Shown here one piece after another: positions 26,765 through 34,624 of a stretch of DNA of 64,000 nt. Positions within the stretch are counted from its first letter, which is position 1. Each line of letters begins with the position of its first letter. This stretch comes from Bacteroidota bacterium (lineage in GTDB: Bacteria; Bacteroidota; Bacteroidia; Bacteroidales; CAIXZF01): contig JAKLIX010000014.1 of NCBI GenBank assembly GCA_022709385.1, forward strand, positions 1 to 64,000, written 5' to 3'. The position numbers were made by a program, and so were the translations under genes. The notes below the pieces were generated by a model that saw only the letters and a list, made by a program, of their open reading frames with translations, made no database searches and was not told the DNA's origin.

Positions 26765-27098
26765 GCAGTTTGAAATTTGGATTGCAGATCTTCATCCAAC
26801 AATTGGAACTGAGCCGGGGAAAGTGAGACCGGTCATTATTATCCAAACAGACCTTTTAAACAAGCACCACCCATCATCAATTATTTGTCCAATAACAACA
26901 AATGTTCAAAAGGAAGTCGAAATCTTAAGAATTCATTTAAAGAAGGGTTGTTGCGAGCTAGAAGAAGGTTGTGATATCATGATTGATCAAGTCAGGGCAA
27001 TTGATAATAAAAGGTTGATAAGAAAAGTTGGAAATATTCCAGCCGAGTTGGGAAAGTCAATCAAGGAGAACCTGAAAATTCTATTTGATCTTGAATGA
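26754..27098 (+). CDS. MazF/PemK-family toxin endoribonuclease
   Basis: 114 residues from the ATG at 26754. PemK/MazF fold landmarks: FEIWIADLHPTIGTEPGKVRPVIIIQ near the start, SSIICPITTN and CDIMIDQVRAID. The conserved Arg of the GKVRPV loop and the Thr of ITTN are present, so the toxin looks intact. It cleaves RNA when not bound by antitoxin. It sits at the left end of the AT-rich island and may stabilise it. Confidence 0.88.
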   Translation: MNAKQFEIWIADLHPTIGTEPGKVRPVIIIQTDLLNKHHPSSIICPITTNVQKEVEILRIHLKKGCCELEEGCDIMIDQVRAIDNKRLIRKVGNIPAELGKSIKENLKILFDLE

Positions 27099-27120
27099 AA
27101 TTATTGGATGTCGCCTGAGG

Positions 27121-27361
27121 TACACCCGTGCACCTGTGCACACGCGCACACGCTGCCCTGTAGTCAGCTCACCCCGCTCTCATCTCTTTTTTTTCTATTG
27201 ACCCCTTGACAACGCATCAAAAAGCCTTATATTTGGATTCTGCTCCGGACACATTTCAATTGCATGGCAACATTCGTCAAACTTTCGTATGTTTGAAATA
27301 ATGGCAGCTTTAAGAAAGTCTGGTATAAGTATGATAGCCGAATGTTTGCGGGTATGGGGAT
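27121..27361 (+). repeat. ~240-bp promoter-bearing repeat, copy A (uninterrupted)
   Basis: It begins with an alternating CA/CG tract (27121-27153), continues through CTGCCCTG and a promoter (TTG 27206-27208, 19 bases, TATATTTG 27228-27235), and ends in a decayed coding remnant (reading about YKYDSRMFAGMGIL). A second copy is 31669-31691 plus 33687-33902, split by the group II intron. The promoter reads toward the gene at 27414. Confidence 0.85.
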
Positions 27362-27413
27362 TTTGTGGCAAGGCAAAAAAAAGAAAAGGAAAAACAAAAT
27401 AAAGGAAGTCAAA

Positions 27414-28631
27414 ATGAAAAAAATATACATCTTCTTGGCATCATTGCTTGTAGTCAATGTGACATTTTCACAATGGGTGCAACAAAATTCAGGTACCACA
27501 AAAAATCTTAATTCTGTTTACTTCACTGATTTAAACATAGGTTATGTGGTTGGCGATTCGGGAATAATACTGAAAACATCTGATGGTGGAAATCAATGGG
27601 CAACAATACCTTCAGGGACAACGAATGATCTAAAGTCAATATCTTTTCCCTCTACAACTACTGGTTATGCAGTAGGAGGGAACGGAACTATTCTTAAAAC
27701 ATTTGATGGAGGAGCAACATGGGCCGTTCAGACCTCTGGAACAAATGCTCAGCTTATCTTTGTTCACTTCCCCGTGCAGGATACTGGTTATATCGCAGGA
27801 TGGAATTGTTTACTTAAAACTACAAATGGCGGTTCAAGTTGGATCAAGATTGACTCTGTATGGTATCCAGAATCGGTATTTTTCATCGATGCAAATATCG
27901 GTTATACGGTTGGTGACGATAGTTGGGCCGGATGGGGCAATATAGTCAGAAAAACGGTTGATGGCGGAATAAACTGGACAAATCAGACGGTCGGTTTTGA
28001 TTTACTTACATCCTTATATTTCATTGATGAAATGACGGGGTACGCTGTTGGATCAGTTATTGCCGGTGCAGGCGGAAGTGTTCATAAAACAACTGACGGA
28101 GGAATAACATGGACGAGTCAAGATATTTTTCTTAGCCCAAGATCGGTTTTTTTTCCAAATGCAGATACAGGCTACATTGCTGGTTATAGCATTGGTTTAG
28201 ACCATGGGGCTATATTCAAAACCACTGATGGAGGCATAACCTGGTTTGATCCTTTATCAGTATTGCTCCCAATCAATTTGAATTCAACAGTTTTTTTTGA
28301 TGGATTGACCGGGTATACAGTTGGACTGGGAGGCACTATCCTCAAAACAGATAATGGAGGTATAACAGCAGCCCATGAGCTTCAACAATCAAGGAGTGTA
28401 TTCGAACTCTTTCCAAATCCTTCATCGGACTTACTAAATCTGGAGATTTCAGAACCCACTTCCTGTGATCGTGTTACAATAATTAATTCACAAGGGCAGA
28501 TTTTGCAGGAACATATTATTATTTCTATAAATCTTTTACAACTTGATATTAGCAGGATGAGCACTGGTATCTACTATATCGAATTACAAAATGGTCACTC
28601 ATCTATAGTTAGAAAATTCATGAAACAATGA
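27414..28631 (+). CDS. secreted YCF48/BNR-type beta-propeller, T9SS sorting (cassette gene)
   Basis: 405 residues from the ATG at 27414, which opens a clear signal peptide (MKKIYIFLASLLVVNVTFSQ); upstream in-frame codons lie in the repeat and lack a signal. Seven or so repeats of about 45 residues with the pattern Gly-Tyr-x-Val-Gly...Ile-Leu-Lys-Thr-x-Asp-Gly-Gly-x-x-Trp are typical of YCF48/sortilin-like propellers. The C-terminal T9SS type A domain starts at ELFPNPSSD. The codon and base composition is AT-rich relative to the flanking chromosome. An attC-like palindrome begins 7 bases after the stop. Confidence 0.85.
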   Translation: MKKIYIFLASLLVVNVTFSQWVQQNSGTTKNLNSVYFTDLNIGYVVGDSGIILKTSDGGNQWATIPSGTTNDLKSISFPSTTTGYAVGGNGTILKTFDGGATWAVQTSGTNAQLIFVHFPVQDTGYIAGWNCLLKTTNGGSSWIKIDSVWYPESVFFIDANIGYTVGDDSWAGWGNIVRKTVDGGINWTNQTVGFDLLTSLYFIDEMTGYAVGSVIAGAGGSVHKTTDGGITWTSQDIFLSPRSVFFPNADTGYIAGYSIGLDHGAIFKTTDGGITWFDPLSVLLPINLNSTVFFDGLTGYTVGLGGTILKTDNGGITAAHELQQSRSVFELFPNPSSDLLNLEISEPTSCDRVTIINSQGQILQEHIIISINLLQLDISRMSTGIYYIELQNGHSSIVRKFMKQ

Positions 28632-28638
28632 TGCCCTG

Positions 28639-28731
28639 CCCCTAACATGCTTGCAACCTCAACAAAGCTAACATTGACAATGCTTAGCTAAGGTTAGTCG
28701 TTGCTGCGGCTGCAAGTGAGACGTTATGGGC
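28639..28731 (+). mobile_element. attC-like imperfect palindrome 1
   Basis: Ends GCCCCTAAC and GTTATGGGC are complementary apart from one position. Inner arms (CTTGCA near 28650 and TGCAAG near 28711) also pair. About 93 bases, starting 7 bases after one stop codon and ending 40 bases before the next ATG, the layout of an integron cassette recombination site. The outer boxes only partly match RYYYAAC and GTTRRRY. Confidence 0.55.
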
Positions 28732-28770
28732 ATGGCAACAAAAAGTAACACCTAAAAAAAGGAAGTCAAA

Positions 28771-30105
28771 ATGAAGAAGTTTTATCTTTTTATTATCCCA
28801 TTGCTCTTCTGTGTCGGACCAGGTTCTTATGGACAATGGTCTTACACAAATTTATCCGCACCCAAAGCATATATGGGTGTTGCATCTCTGGGATCGAAGG
28901 TTTATTTTGCGGGTGGGATGAATGATTCAGGTTTAAAATCTACTGTTGAGATTTATGACTTTTCAACCGGTTTATGGGATACGACTCAGCACTTGTCTGT
29001 TGCCCGTGATCTGGTTACTGCAACAACCTGCGGTAGCAAAGTCTTATTTGCCGGCGGGGTTGATTTTTTTTCATCTTCAAACGTTTATGCAACAGTTGAC
29101 ATTTATGATACCCTGACTAATCAATGGAGTGTACACCAACTCTCGGCAGCGCGACTCAATATAACCGCATTGAGCTTTGGCAACAAGGTATTATTTGCAG
29201 GCGGTGCAAATACTCAGCTCCAAGCTTTTGACAACATTGACATATATAATTGCGCAACAGACACATGGTCTGTGGAATATTTGCCAGTGCCAAGGTTCAC
29301 CTATGGTGGGGTTGTAAACAATCTTGGAATCCTTCCCGGCGGATATGATTCTACTGGAGGCGTAACTAAAAGGGTTGACATATACAACTTTACTACTGGT
29401 ACGTGGAGCGTTGATTCACTCTCAGTTGCAAGAGCGTGGGTTGGCGTTACCACGATTGGTGATAAAATGCTGATAGCTGGCGGAGCCACCCATGATGCCA
29501 TCCAGAGTAATGTTGTTGATATTTATGATGCTTCAACAGGTATTTGGACTGATACAACCCTATCTATAGCGAGATCTTTTTGTGATAATCAAAATGTGGT
29601 TAATGTTTGTGGGAAAGCATATTTTATCGGAGGTGGTAAAATGAACTTGAATGGGCCATATTGGGAAGCTGCTTATAACCAAATTGACATCTATGATCTC
29701 ACAACAAATACCTGGTCGGTGGATAATATTCCTACTATAACAGCGACCGTACACCGTGCCGCTGCTTCAATTGGTGATCAGTTTATCATTGCAGGTGGCA
29801 TCTGGGGTAGTTATTCTTCAAATGCAGAGATTTATTCTTGTATTAACACGAATGTTGAAATAATCCCAGAAAAAAATTTAATCATCTATCCCAATCCTTC
29901 GACCGAATTAATTACAATTTCTTTACCAGAAAATTCACTCCCAGGTCATCTGTCTATAATAAATCCAATCGGTCAGGAAGTTTTGCAGCAAACTATCACA
30001 AACTCCTTTGCTCATATTGACATCAGAGAAATGCCAACAGGAATCTATTTTGCAAAGGTTATATGTGGAAATAAAATTCATACCGTAAAGATTATAAAAG
30101 AATAA
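28771..30105 (+). CDS. secreted Kelch-repeat protein, T9SS sorting (cassette gene)
   Basis: 444 residues with a signal peptide ending near SYGQ (1-21). About six Kelch-like repeats of ~50 residues, each with VxFAGG followed by VDIYD...TxxWS. The C-terminal T9SS type A domain starts at LIIYPNPSTE. Predicted secreted beta-propeller; ligand unknown. It lies between two attC-like palindromes with no evident promoter of its own, so it may be read from the promoter in the repeat at 27121-27361. Confidence 0.85.
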   Translation: MKKFYLFIIPLLFCVGPGSYGQWSYTNLSAPKAYMGVASLGSKVYFAGGMNDSGLKSTVEIYDFSTGLWDTTQHLSVARDLVTATTCGSKVLFAGGVDFFSSSNVYATVDIYDTLTNQWSVHQLSAARLNITALSFGNKVLFAGGANTQLQAFDNIDIYNCATDTWSVEYLPVPRFTYGGVVNNLGILPGGYDSTGGVTKRVDIYNFTTGTWSVDSLSVARAWVGVTTIGDKMLIAGGATHDAIQSNVVDIYDASTGIWTDTTLSIARSFCDNQNVVNVCGKAYFIGGGKMNLNGPYWEAAYNQIDIYDLTTNTWSVDNIPTITATVHRAAASIGDQFIIAGGIWGSYSSNAEIYSCINTNVEIIPEKNLIIYPNPSTELITISLPENSLPGHLSIINPIGQEVLQQTITNSFAHIDIREMPTGIYFAKVICGNKIHTVKIIKE

Positions 30106-30113
30106 TGCCCTGC

Positions 30114-30247
30114 CCCCAACAAACCGTCAGCGGAGCAATGCGGGCGGGTTCCGCGGGCTGGCATTCACCATACCGGCAAATATTAAGGGAAAACAAAAAC
30201 AGGAACAAGTAAAACCCGCACTGCGGCTGCCGGCAAGCGTTTTATGA
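30114..30247 (+). mobile_element. attC-like imperfect palindrome 2
   Basis: It begins CCCCCAAC 8 bases after the Kelch gene stop and ends GCGTTTTATG 28 bases before the next ATG. CCGTCAGCGG (30124-30133) and GCGGGTT near 30150 pair with CTGCCGGC and AACCCGC near 30213-30235, with unpaired bases as in attC. The first 15 bases (TGCCCTGCCC onward) match those of palindrome 1 almost exactly. Confidence 0.5.
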
Positions 30248-30274
30248 GATTATAAACAAAAAACACCAACAAAT

Positions 30275-31399
30275 ATGAAAATAGCATCCTACAACGTAGA
30301 AAACCTCTTCAATAGAGTCAAAGCATTCAATGAAGACCAAAGAACAGCGACAAAGTATATTAATGAAGTGGCTGAACTTAATGTTTTATTTGAAAAGGAA
30401 ATTTATAGCAATACGGACAAATTAAGAATGTTAACCCTTTTTCAAGAACTTGGGCTTACAAAAACTGATATATCAAAATATGTTATCGTTAGAAAAATCA
30501 GGGGAAAAATTGTACATAGACCCAGGGGAACGGCTGAAATCAGCATATCTGCAAATGGTCGAAAAGATTGGATTGGATGGGCTGAATTAAGAACTGAACC
30601 TGTTGATGAAGTGGCTATGTACAATACAGGCAGAGTAATGAGAGACTTAAATGCTGATGTCCTCGCAGTCATAGAAGCTGAAGATAGAATTACTTTAAAA
30701 ACATTTAGTGATACTATTATAAGTAAGGTAAATGGAAAGCCTTTCGAGAAAGTTATGCTAGTTGATGGAAATGATGAAAGAGGGATTGATGTGGGAATAA
30801 TGACACAAAATGGTTATCAAATAGATTTAATAAGGACCCATATTTTTGATACAAATATAGAAGGCAATAAAGTATTTAGTAGGGACTTGCCTGAGTATAA
30901 AGTAATCACACCGGCCGGAAATGTCGTTTGGATATTGCCAGCTCACTTCAAAAGTAAATTTGGTGGTAATGACCCAAGATCTCAAAATAAAAGAAAAGGA
31001 GAAGCGGAAAAGGCAGTTGAAATATACAACAGACTTAGAAATGAGGGGCATGAATTCATAATCATATGCGGGGATTTCAACGACACTCCAGATAGTATTC
31101 CATTATCACCACTATTAAATAATACCGACTTAAAAGATTTTTCAGAACACGATACATTTGTAGTAAATGATAATGGTGGTATAGGAACTTTTGGGAATGG
31201 TTCAGACAACAATAAAATTGATTATATTCTTCTATCACCTTCTCTATTCAATAGAGTTACAGCTTGTGGAATTTTTAGAAAAGGTGCCTGGGCAGGTAAA
31301 CGCAATCCTAAATGGGAAATGTATCCAGAACTGACAGAAGAACACCACGCTGCAAGCGACCATCACGCAATTTGGTGCGACATAAATATTGACTACTGA
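30275..31399 (+). CDS. endonuclease/exonuclease/phosphatase family protein (cassette gene)
   Basis: 374 residues, no signal peptide. Landmarks of the EEP superfamily in order: SYNVENLF (N-terminal Asn), VIEAED (metal-binding Glu), LPAHFKSK, ICGDFNDTP (Asp/Asn catalytic pair), NKIDYILLS and ASDHHAIW (catalytic Asp-His at the C-terminus). All key residues are present, so it should be an active metal-dependent phosphodiesterase or nuclease; substrate unknown. It is AT-rich, lies on the same strand as its neighbours, and sits between attC-like palindromes 2 and 3. Confidence 0.88.
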   Translation: MKIASYNVENLFNRVKAFNEDQRTATKYINEVAELNVLFEKEIYSNTDKLRMLTLFQELGLTKTDISKYVIVRKIRGKIVHRPRGTAEISISANGRKDWIGWAELRTEPVDEVAMYNTGRVMRDLNADVLAVIEAEDRITLKTFSDTIISKVNGKPFEKVMLVDGNDERGIDVGIMTQNGYQIDLIRTHIFDTNIEGNKVFSRDLPEYKVITPAGNVVWILPAHFKSKFGGNDPRSQNKRKGEAEKAVEIYNRLRNEGHEFIIICGDFNDTPDSIPLSPLLNNTDLKDFSEHDTFVVNDNGGIGTFGNGSDNNKIDYILLSPSLFNRVTACGIFRKGAWAGKRNPKWEMYPELTEEHHAASDHHAIWCDINIDY

Positions 31400-31410
31400 A
31401 ATGAAAAATT

Positions 31411-31547
31411 ACCTAACATAACAGCACCTTCCCAAAAGTGGCGGTTCAGTGGTCAAATCGAGCTTTGTGCTTCAATCAAAGTTTCTGCTTGGTTGCCAGT
31501 GAAGTAATTCGAATCCGCCACCTTCCTATAGCTGCAAAACGTTAGAC
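31411..31547 (+). mobile_element. attC-like site 3 with consensus core boxes
   Basis: It starts with ACCTAAC (exact RYYYAAC) and ends with GTTAGAC (exact GTTRRRY), 137 bases apart, beginning 12 bases after the stop of the EEP gene. Inner arms GTGGCGG (31439-31445) and CCGCCAC (31515-31521) are complementary. This is the best match in the window to a genuine integron cassette site. Confidence 0.65.
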
Positions 31548-31668
31548 TATGTAAAAAAACGAATGAATATGAATAATTTCATCTGAAAAATCAGCAAAAT
31601 TACTCTGAGCGGTCAGCAAAACCAAGCGGGGAGTCTGTGTTGAACGGCAATGTTCACCCGTGCAAACG

Positions 31669-31691
31669 TACACCCGTGCACCTGTGCACAC
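31669..31691 (+). repeat. promoter repeat copy B, left fragment
   Basis: Matches 27121-27143 of copy A exactly and is then interrupted by the group II intron. The remainder of the repeat continues at 33687. Confidence 0.85.
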
Positions 31692-31730
31692 GTCCGGGTA
31701 GGGCGGATCGTTACCTCCCCGCCCCCCCAC

Positions 31731-31764
31731 AGATCCGGACGAGCGGATTTCCCGCATCCGGTTC
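31731..31764 (-). ncRNA. group II intron domain V hairpin
   Basis: On the minus strand GAACCGGATGCGGG-AAA-TCCGCTCGTCCGGATC folds as a long stem with a two-base internal bulge, the shape of domain V. The position usually held by the catalytic AGC triad reads AAC. Domain VI appears to follow at about 31697-31725. Confidence 0.7.
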
Positions 31765-31767
31765 CTC

Positions 31768-33061
31768 CTACAACGGTTTCGCTAAAGAGCTGTGGTAAAT
31801 TTTGGGAGGAAGTAGCGGGTAGACTTTTAGAACCCTGTTGGAAAACTGTTCCCAATTAAACTTCGTACCTCCTCGTCGATTCAGCCAAATAAACAGGAAC
31901 CGACTGACCTTGTGCGAATAGGAACCCAGGCTCCTGGAGTTACCCGTGATGCCAAAATAGTTGTAATGTCCTCTGAGTTTGATGTTCAGTTGCTCAATCA
32001 ACAGTTTCACCTTCATGTGCCTGTTGGCCTTGAGCCATGTAAATGTACTCCTGAGACTCTTTCTCAGACTTTTCTTGCTGGTCTTGCGTTTCAGCACCCG
32101 TTTCCCGTTCAGGCTTACCCCCATGTAGTGGGTAAACCCAAGAATGAAAGTCGAACGTGGCCGGTAAACTCTGGTCGTACTTCGACAGGCTTATCATCCG
32201 GGTTTTCTCCGGGTGAAGCCTGAGTCCGTATTTTGAAAACCGCTTGAAAATGACCTTCATAACTCTCTGTGCATCTTCCTTCCTTTCAAATCCCATCACA
32301 AAATCATCTGCATAGCGTACCATAAAACTTTTTCCCTTTAATAGTACTTTGATTTCATGGTACCACGCATCCAATACTGTGTGCAGAAAGATATTGCTCA
32401 ATAGCGGTGAGATTACCCCTCCTTGGGGTGTCCCTTCTCTCTCGTAATGTAGCGTCTCGTCCTCCATTACCCCCGCTTTAAGCCACTTGTCTATCTGCTT
32501 CCTTACCACTCCGTCCTTTATCCGTTGGTCTAAAAGCATCCGCAGTTGTCCGTGGTCTATGCTCCCAAAATAGTTCTCAATATCTGCATCCAGAATATAC
32601 AGCACGTGATTGTCCATCACTTCCTGCCATACTCGTTCCAACGCCTGATGTTGTGATCTGCCCGGTCGGAATCCGTAAGAGGTATCGTAAAAGTCCTGCT
32701 CATATACCGGTTCTACAACCATCTTTACTGCTTCCTGCAGTATCTTGTCTTCAATGGTTGGTATCCCGATGGGGCGGCGCTTCCCGTTTTCCTTATTTAT
32801 GTAGATTCTCCGCACCGGTGGTGCATAGTAGCTGCCCGTTTTGAACCTCCCCAATAAATCCGGCAACTTTCTCCCTGATTCCCTTTCGTATTCTTCATAC
32901 GTTTTCCCATCTACACCTGCTGCCGAATTCTTGTTCAGTTTCTTCAGGCTTTCTTCCAACCAGCTCTCATCAATGTAATGATGAAGGTTGGTTATCGGTT
33001 CCCCTGCATGTGCTCTGGCCGTTTTGGCTATGAGCTCTCGTTTCGTTGACATTGTTTCCAT
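31768..33061 (-). pseudogene. ltrA: group II intron reverse transcriptase/maturase, frameshifted
   Basis: The first part (33061 to about 32140) encodes the RT domain with RRPIGIPTIEDKILQEAV, SYGFRPGRSQHQAL, GTPQGGVISPLLSN and the catalytic YADD (VRYADDFVMGF). At about 32142-32148 four extra bases follow FDF, where relatives continue LGFTHYMG. From there the X/maturase domain continues in another frame (MGVSLNGKRVLKRKTSKK, then RGHYNYFGITGN) to 31768. No HNH endonuclease domain is present. The unshifted product would be about 430 residues. The break makes an active maturase unlikely unless frameshifting or a sequencing error is involved. Confidence 0.88.
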
Positions 33062-33686
33062 GTCTCTGGTACATTTAATGTTTCACTTAAGCCCGCCCGT
33101 TGTAAGACATCTCCCTTCCCTACTCGCTGGCTTTCCCGGACGGATTTCCCAACTTTCAATCAGTACTATGAAGATGTTAAGACTGCCTGCCCTCTTCTCT
33201 TGCATTTCGTTTCCTTATAGCTCGATACCTTTACCACATGCCCCGGTTCTTGGCGTCAGTAAGTATGGCATGTTGTCTTCACTGACCTGGATTGTTGTTC
33301 CACCGGTATTCCTTAACCGGCATTACGCAAAGGAAGGGCGAGGCTCTCCCAAGTTCCCGTGCCTGCCTGTTGTTCATTTGGTGTGTTCTCCGACCCCGGC
33401 CTGTTCTCGCAGCCTCACCCTGACGGCTGTCCGATACTGCTCCCGCCTGTGCAACGACAAAAGCTCCGGCATTTCTGCAATTTCGAGGCTCAATAGCACA
33501 TCTTTTGAACTCCCTGTCTACGCTTCATGCCTGCATTTCTGCAGACGATGCAAGACTCGGTTACAGCTGGTGGTTAGCCTTTACTGTTCAGGATTGGTTA
33601 CCTGATGGCAAGCTTAAAAGGTTTCAAAGAACTGTTTCTTATTCCCCTTTAACGGGTTTAGCTTGGCGCAATGCACACGTGCACAC

Positions 33687-33902
33687 GCGCACACGCTGCC
33701 CTGCTGTCAGCTCAACCCGCTCACACATAAATTTTCTATTGTCCCCTTGACAACGCATCAAAAAGCCTTATATTTGTATTCTCCTCCGGACACATTTCAA
33801 CTGCGTGGCAACATTCGTCAAACTTTCGTATGTTTCAAATAATGGCAGCTTTAAGAAAGTCTAATATAAGAGTGATAGCCGAATGTTTGCGGGTATGGGG
33901 AT
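33687..33902 (+). repeat. promoter repeat copy B, right fragment
   Basis: Continues copy B after the intron: end of the CA/CG tract, CTGCCCTG, a promoter (TTG 33747-33749, 19 bases, TATATTTG 33769-33776), and the decayed coding remnant ending GGGTATGGGGAT at 33902. The promoter reads toward the gene at 33952. Confidence 0.85.
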
Positions 33903-33951
33903 GTTACCACTCATTGAAAAATCAAAACAAGATGCAAATCCTCGTTCAAGA

Positions 33952-34419
33952 ATGAAAAAGATTCTTCTTCTAATGTCAATTCTTCTTCCGTTGTACTGCT
34001 TTTCCCAAACAGAAACAGAGAAGTATAAATTAGTAATGCGTTTTATTGAAGATTCAATTGTAAAGAATCGTAACGAATATTACATTGATAATCAAATAAA
34101 AGGAAAGACAGATTGGACGTATTTTCATGGATTTTCTTGTTCTGAAACTCAGCATCAGCTGATACTAGAAATTGTTGAAAATGGTACACATAGTATTAGT
34201 ACTTTAATTGATCCAAAATTAATTCCTGCTAGAAATAGAAATAATGAAAATAAATATAAGGTTACGCTTCATACGATAGTCAAGTATAATAATATATGGT
34301 CTACCCAAATTAAAGTACTAAATAGCGATAGTGAAAAATGGGATTGGTATTCCCTAATATTCATTGAAAATGATATGATTGCCAATTTTTGGAGTGCAAA
34401 TTGGCATGCTGAACACTAA
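33952..34419 (+). CDS. small secreted protein of unknown function (cassette gene)
   Basis: 155 residues from the ATG at 33952, which begins a signal peptide (MKKILLLMSILLPLYCFSQ). The mature part (TETEKYKLVMRF onward) is rich in Asn, Lys and Ile with a possible two-layer beta fold (KVTLHTIVKYNNIWSTQIKVL). I do not recognise a family. It is AT-rich and lies downstream of the promoter in repeat copy B. An attC-like palindrome begins about 60 bases after its stop. Confidence 0.65.
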   Translation: MKKILLLMSILLPLYCFSQTETEKYKLVMRFIEDSIVKNRNEYYIDNQIKGKTDWTYFHGFSCSETQHQLILEIVENGTHSISTLIDPKLIPARNRNNENKYKVTLHTIVKYNNIWSTQIKVLNSDSEKWDWYSLIFIENDMIANFWSANWHAEH

Positions 34420-34480
34420 TATTGGAACTAACATGGATAATATTAATGATCCAATAAATTTAAAACTGAAAATAAACGAG

Positions 34481-34611
34481 TGGTAACACGCCTGCAAGCT
34501 CAAGGCGGGGATAATCGGTTACCAAACATTACAAGTACTTGCAAACATGATTGTTAATTTGAACTATCCACCTCTAAAACCCGCCCTTCGCCTGCAGGCC
34601 AAGCGTTCATA
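34481..34611 (+). mobile_element. attC-like imperfect palindrome 4
   Basis: It begins TGGTAAC and ends GTTCATA, 14 bases before the next ATG. ACGCCTGCA (34488-34496) with AGGCGGG (34503-34509) pairs with CCCGCCC (34580-34586) and CCTGCAGG (34591-34598). The overall design is that of palindromes 1-3, with weaker core boxes. Confidence 0.5.
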
Positions 34612-34624
34612 AAAACTTTCGACA

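Larger units (their letters stand above)
31692..33686 (-). mobile_element. group II intron (degenerate), inserted in a promoter repeat
   Basis: Comparison with uninterrupted copy A fixes the ends: on the minus strand the insert begins GTGTG and ends AC, the group II rule GUGYG...AY. An 8-base repetition (GTGCACAC) at both ends leaves an alternative placement of 31684-33678. Length 1995 bases. It contains structured RNA with little coding potential (about 33070-33680), a reverse transcriptase gene broken by a frameshift, and a domain V hairpin near its 3' end. It is oriented opposite to the surrounding cassette genes. The lack of an endonuclease domain and the size fit class C, but class assignment is not certain. 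Confidence 0.85.

Noticed and set aside
31500..31525. AATTCGAATCCGCCACC resembles the T-arm of a tRNA.
   Set aside because: No acceptor, D or anticodon arms can be laid out around it, and the bases form one arm of the attC-like palindrome. No tRNA or rRNA gene was found in the window.
31542..31757. Small minus-strand frame over the intron 3' end.
   Set aside because: It crosses domains V and VI of the intron and the CA/CG tract. The apparent peptide (GGTGCGKSARPDLW-like in another frame) is translated ribozyme RNA.
21366..33061. A four-helix-bundle (Avd-like) protein and a reverse transcriptase in one window suggested a diversity-generating retroelement.
   Set aside because: They are 10 kb apart. 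The RT carries a maturase X domain and lies inside a group II intron with domain V, and no template/variable repeat pair was seen.
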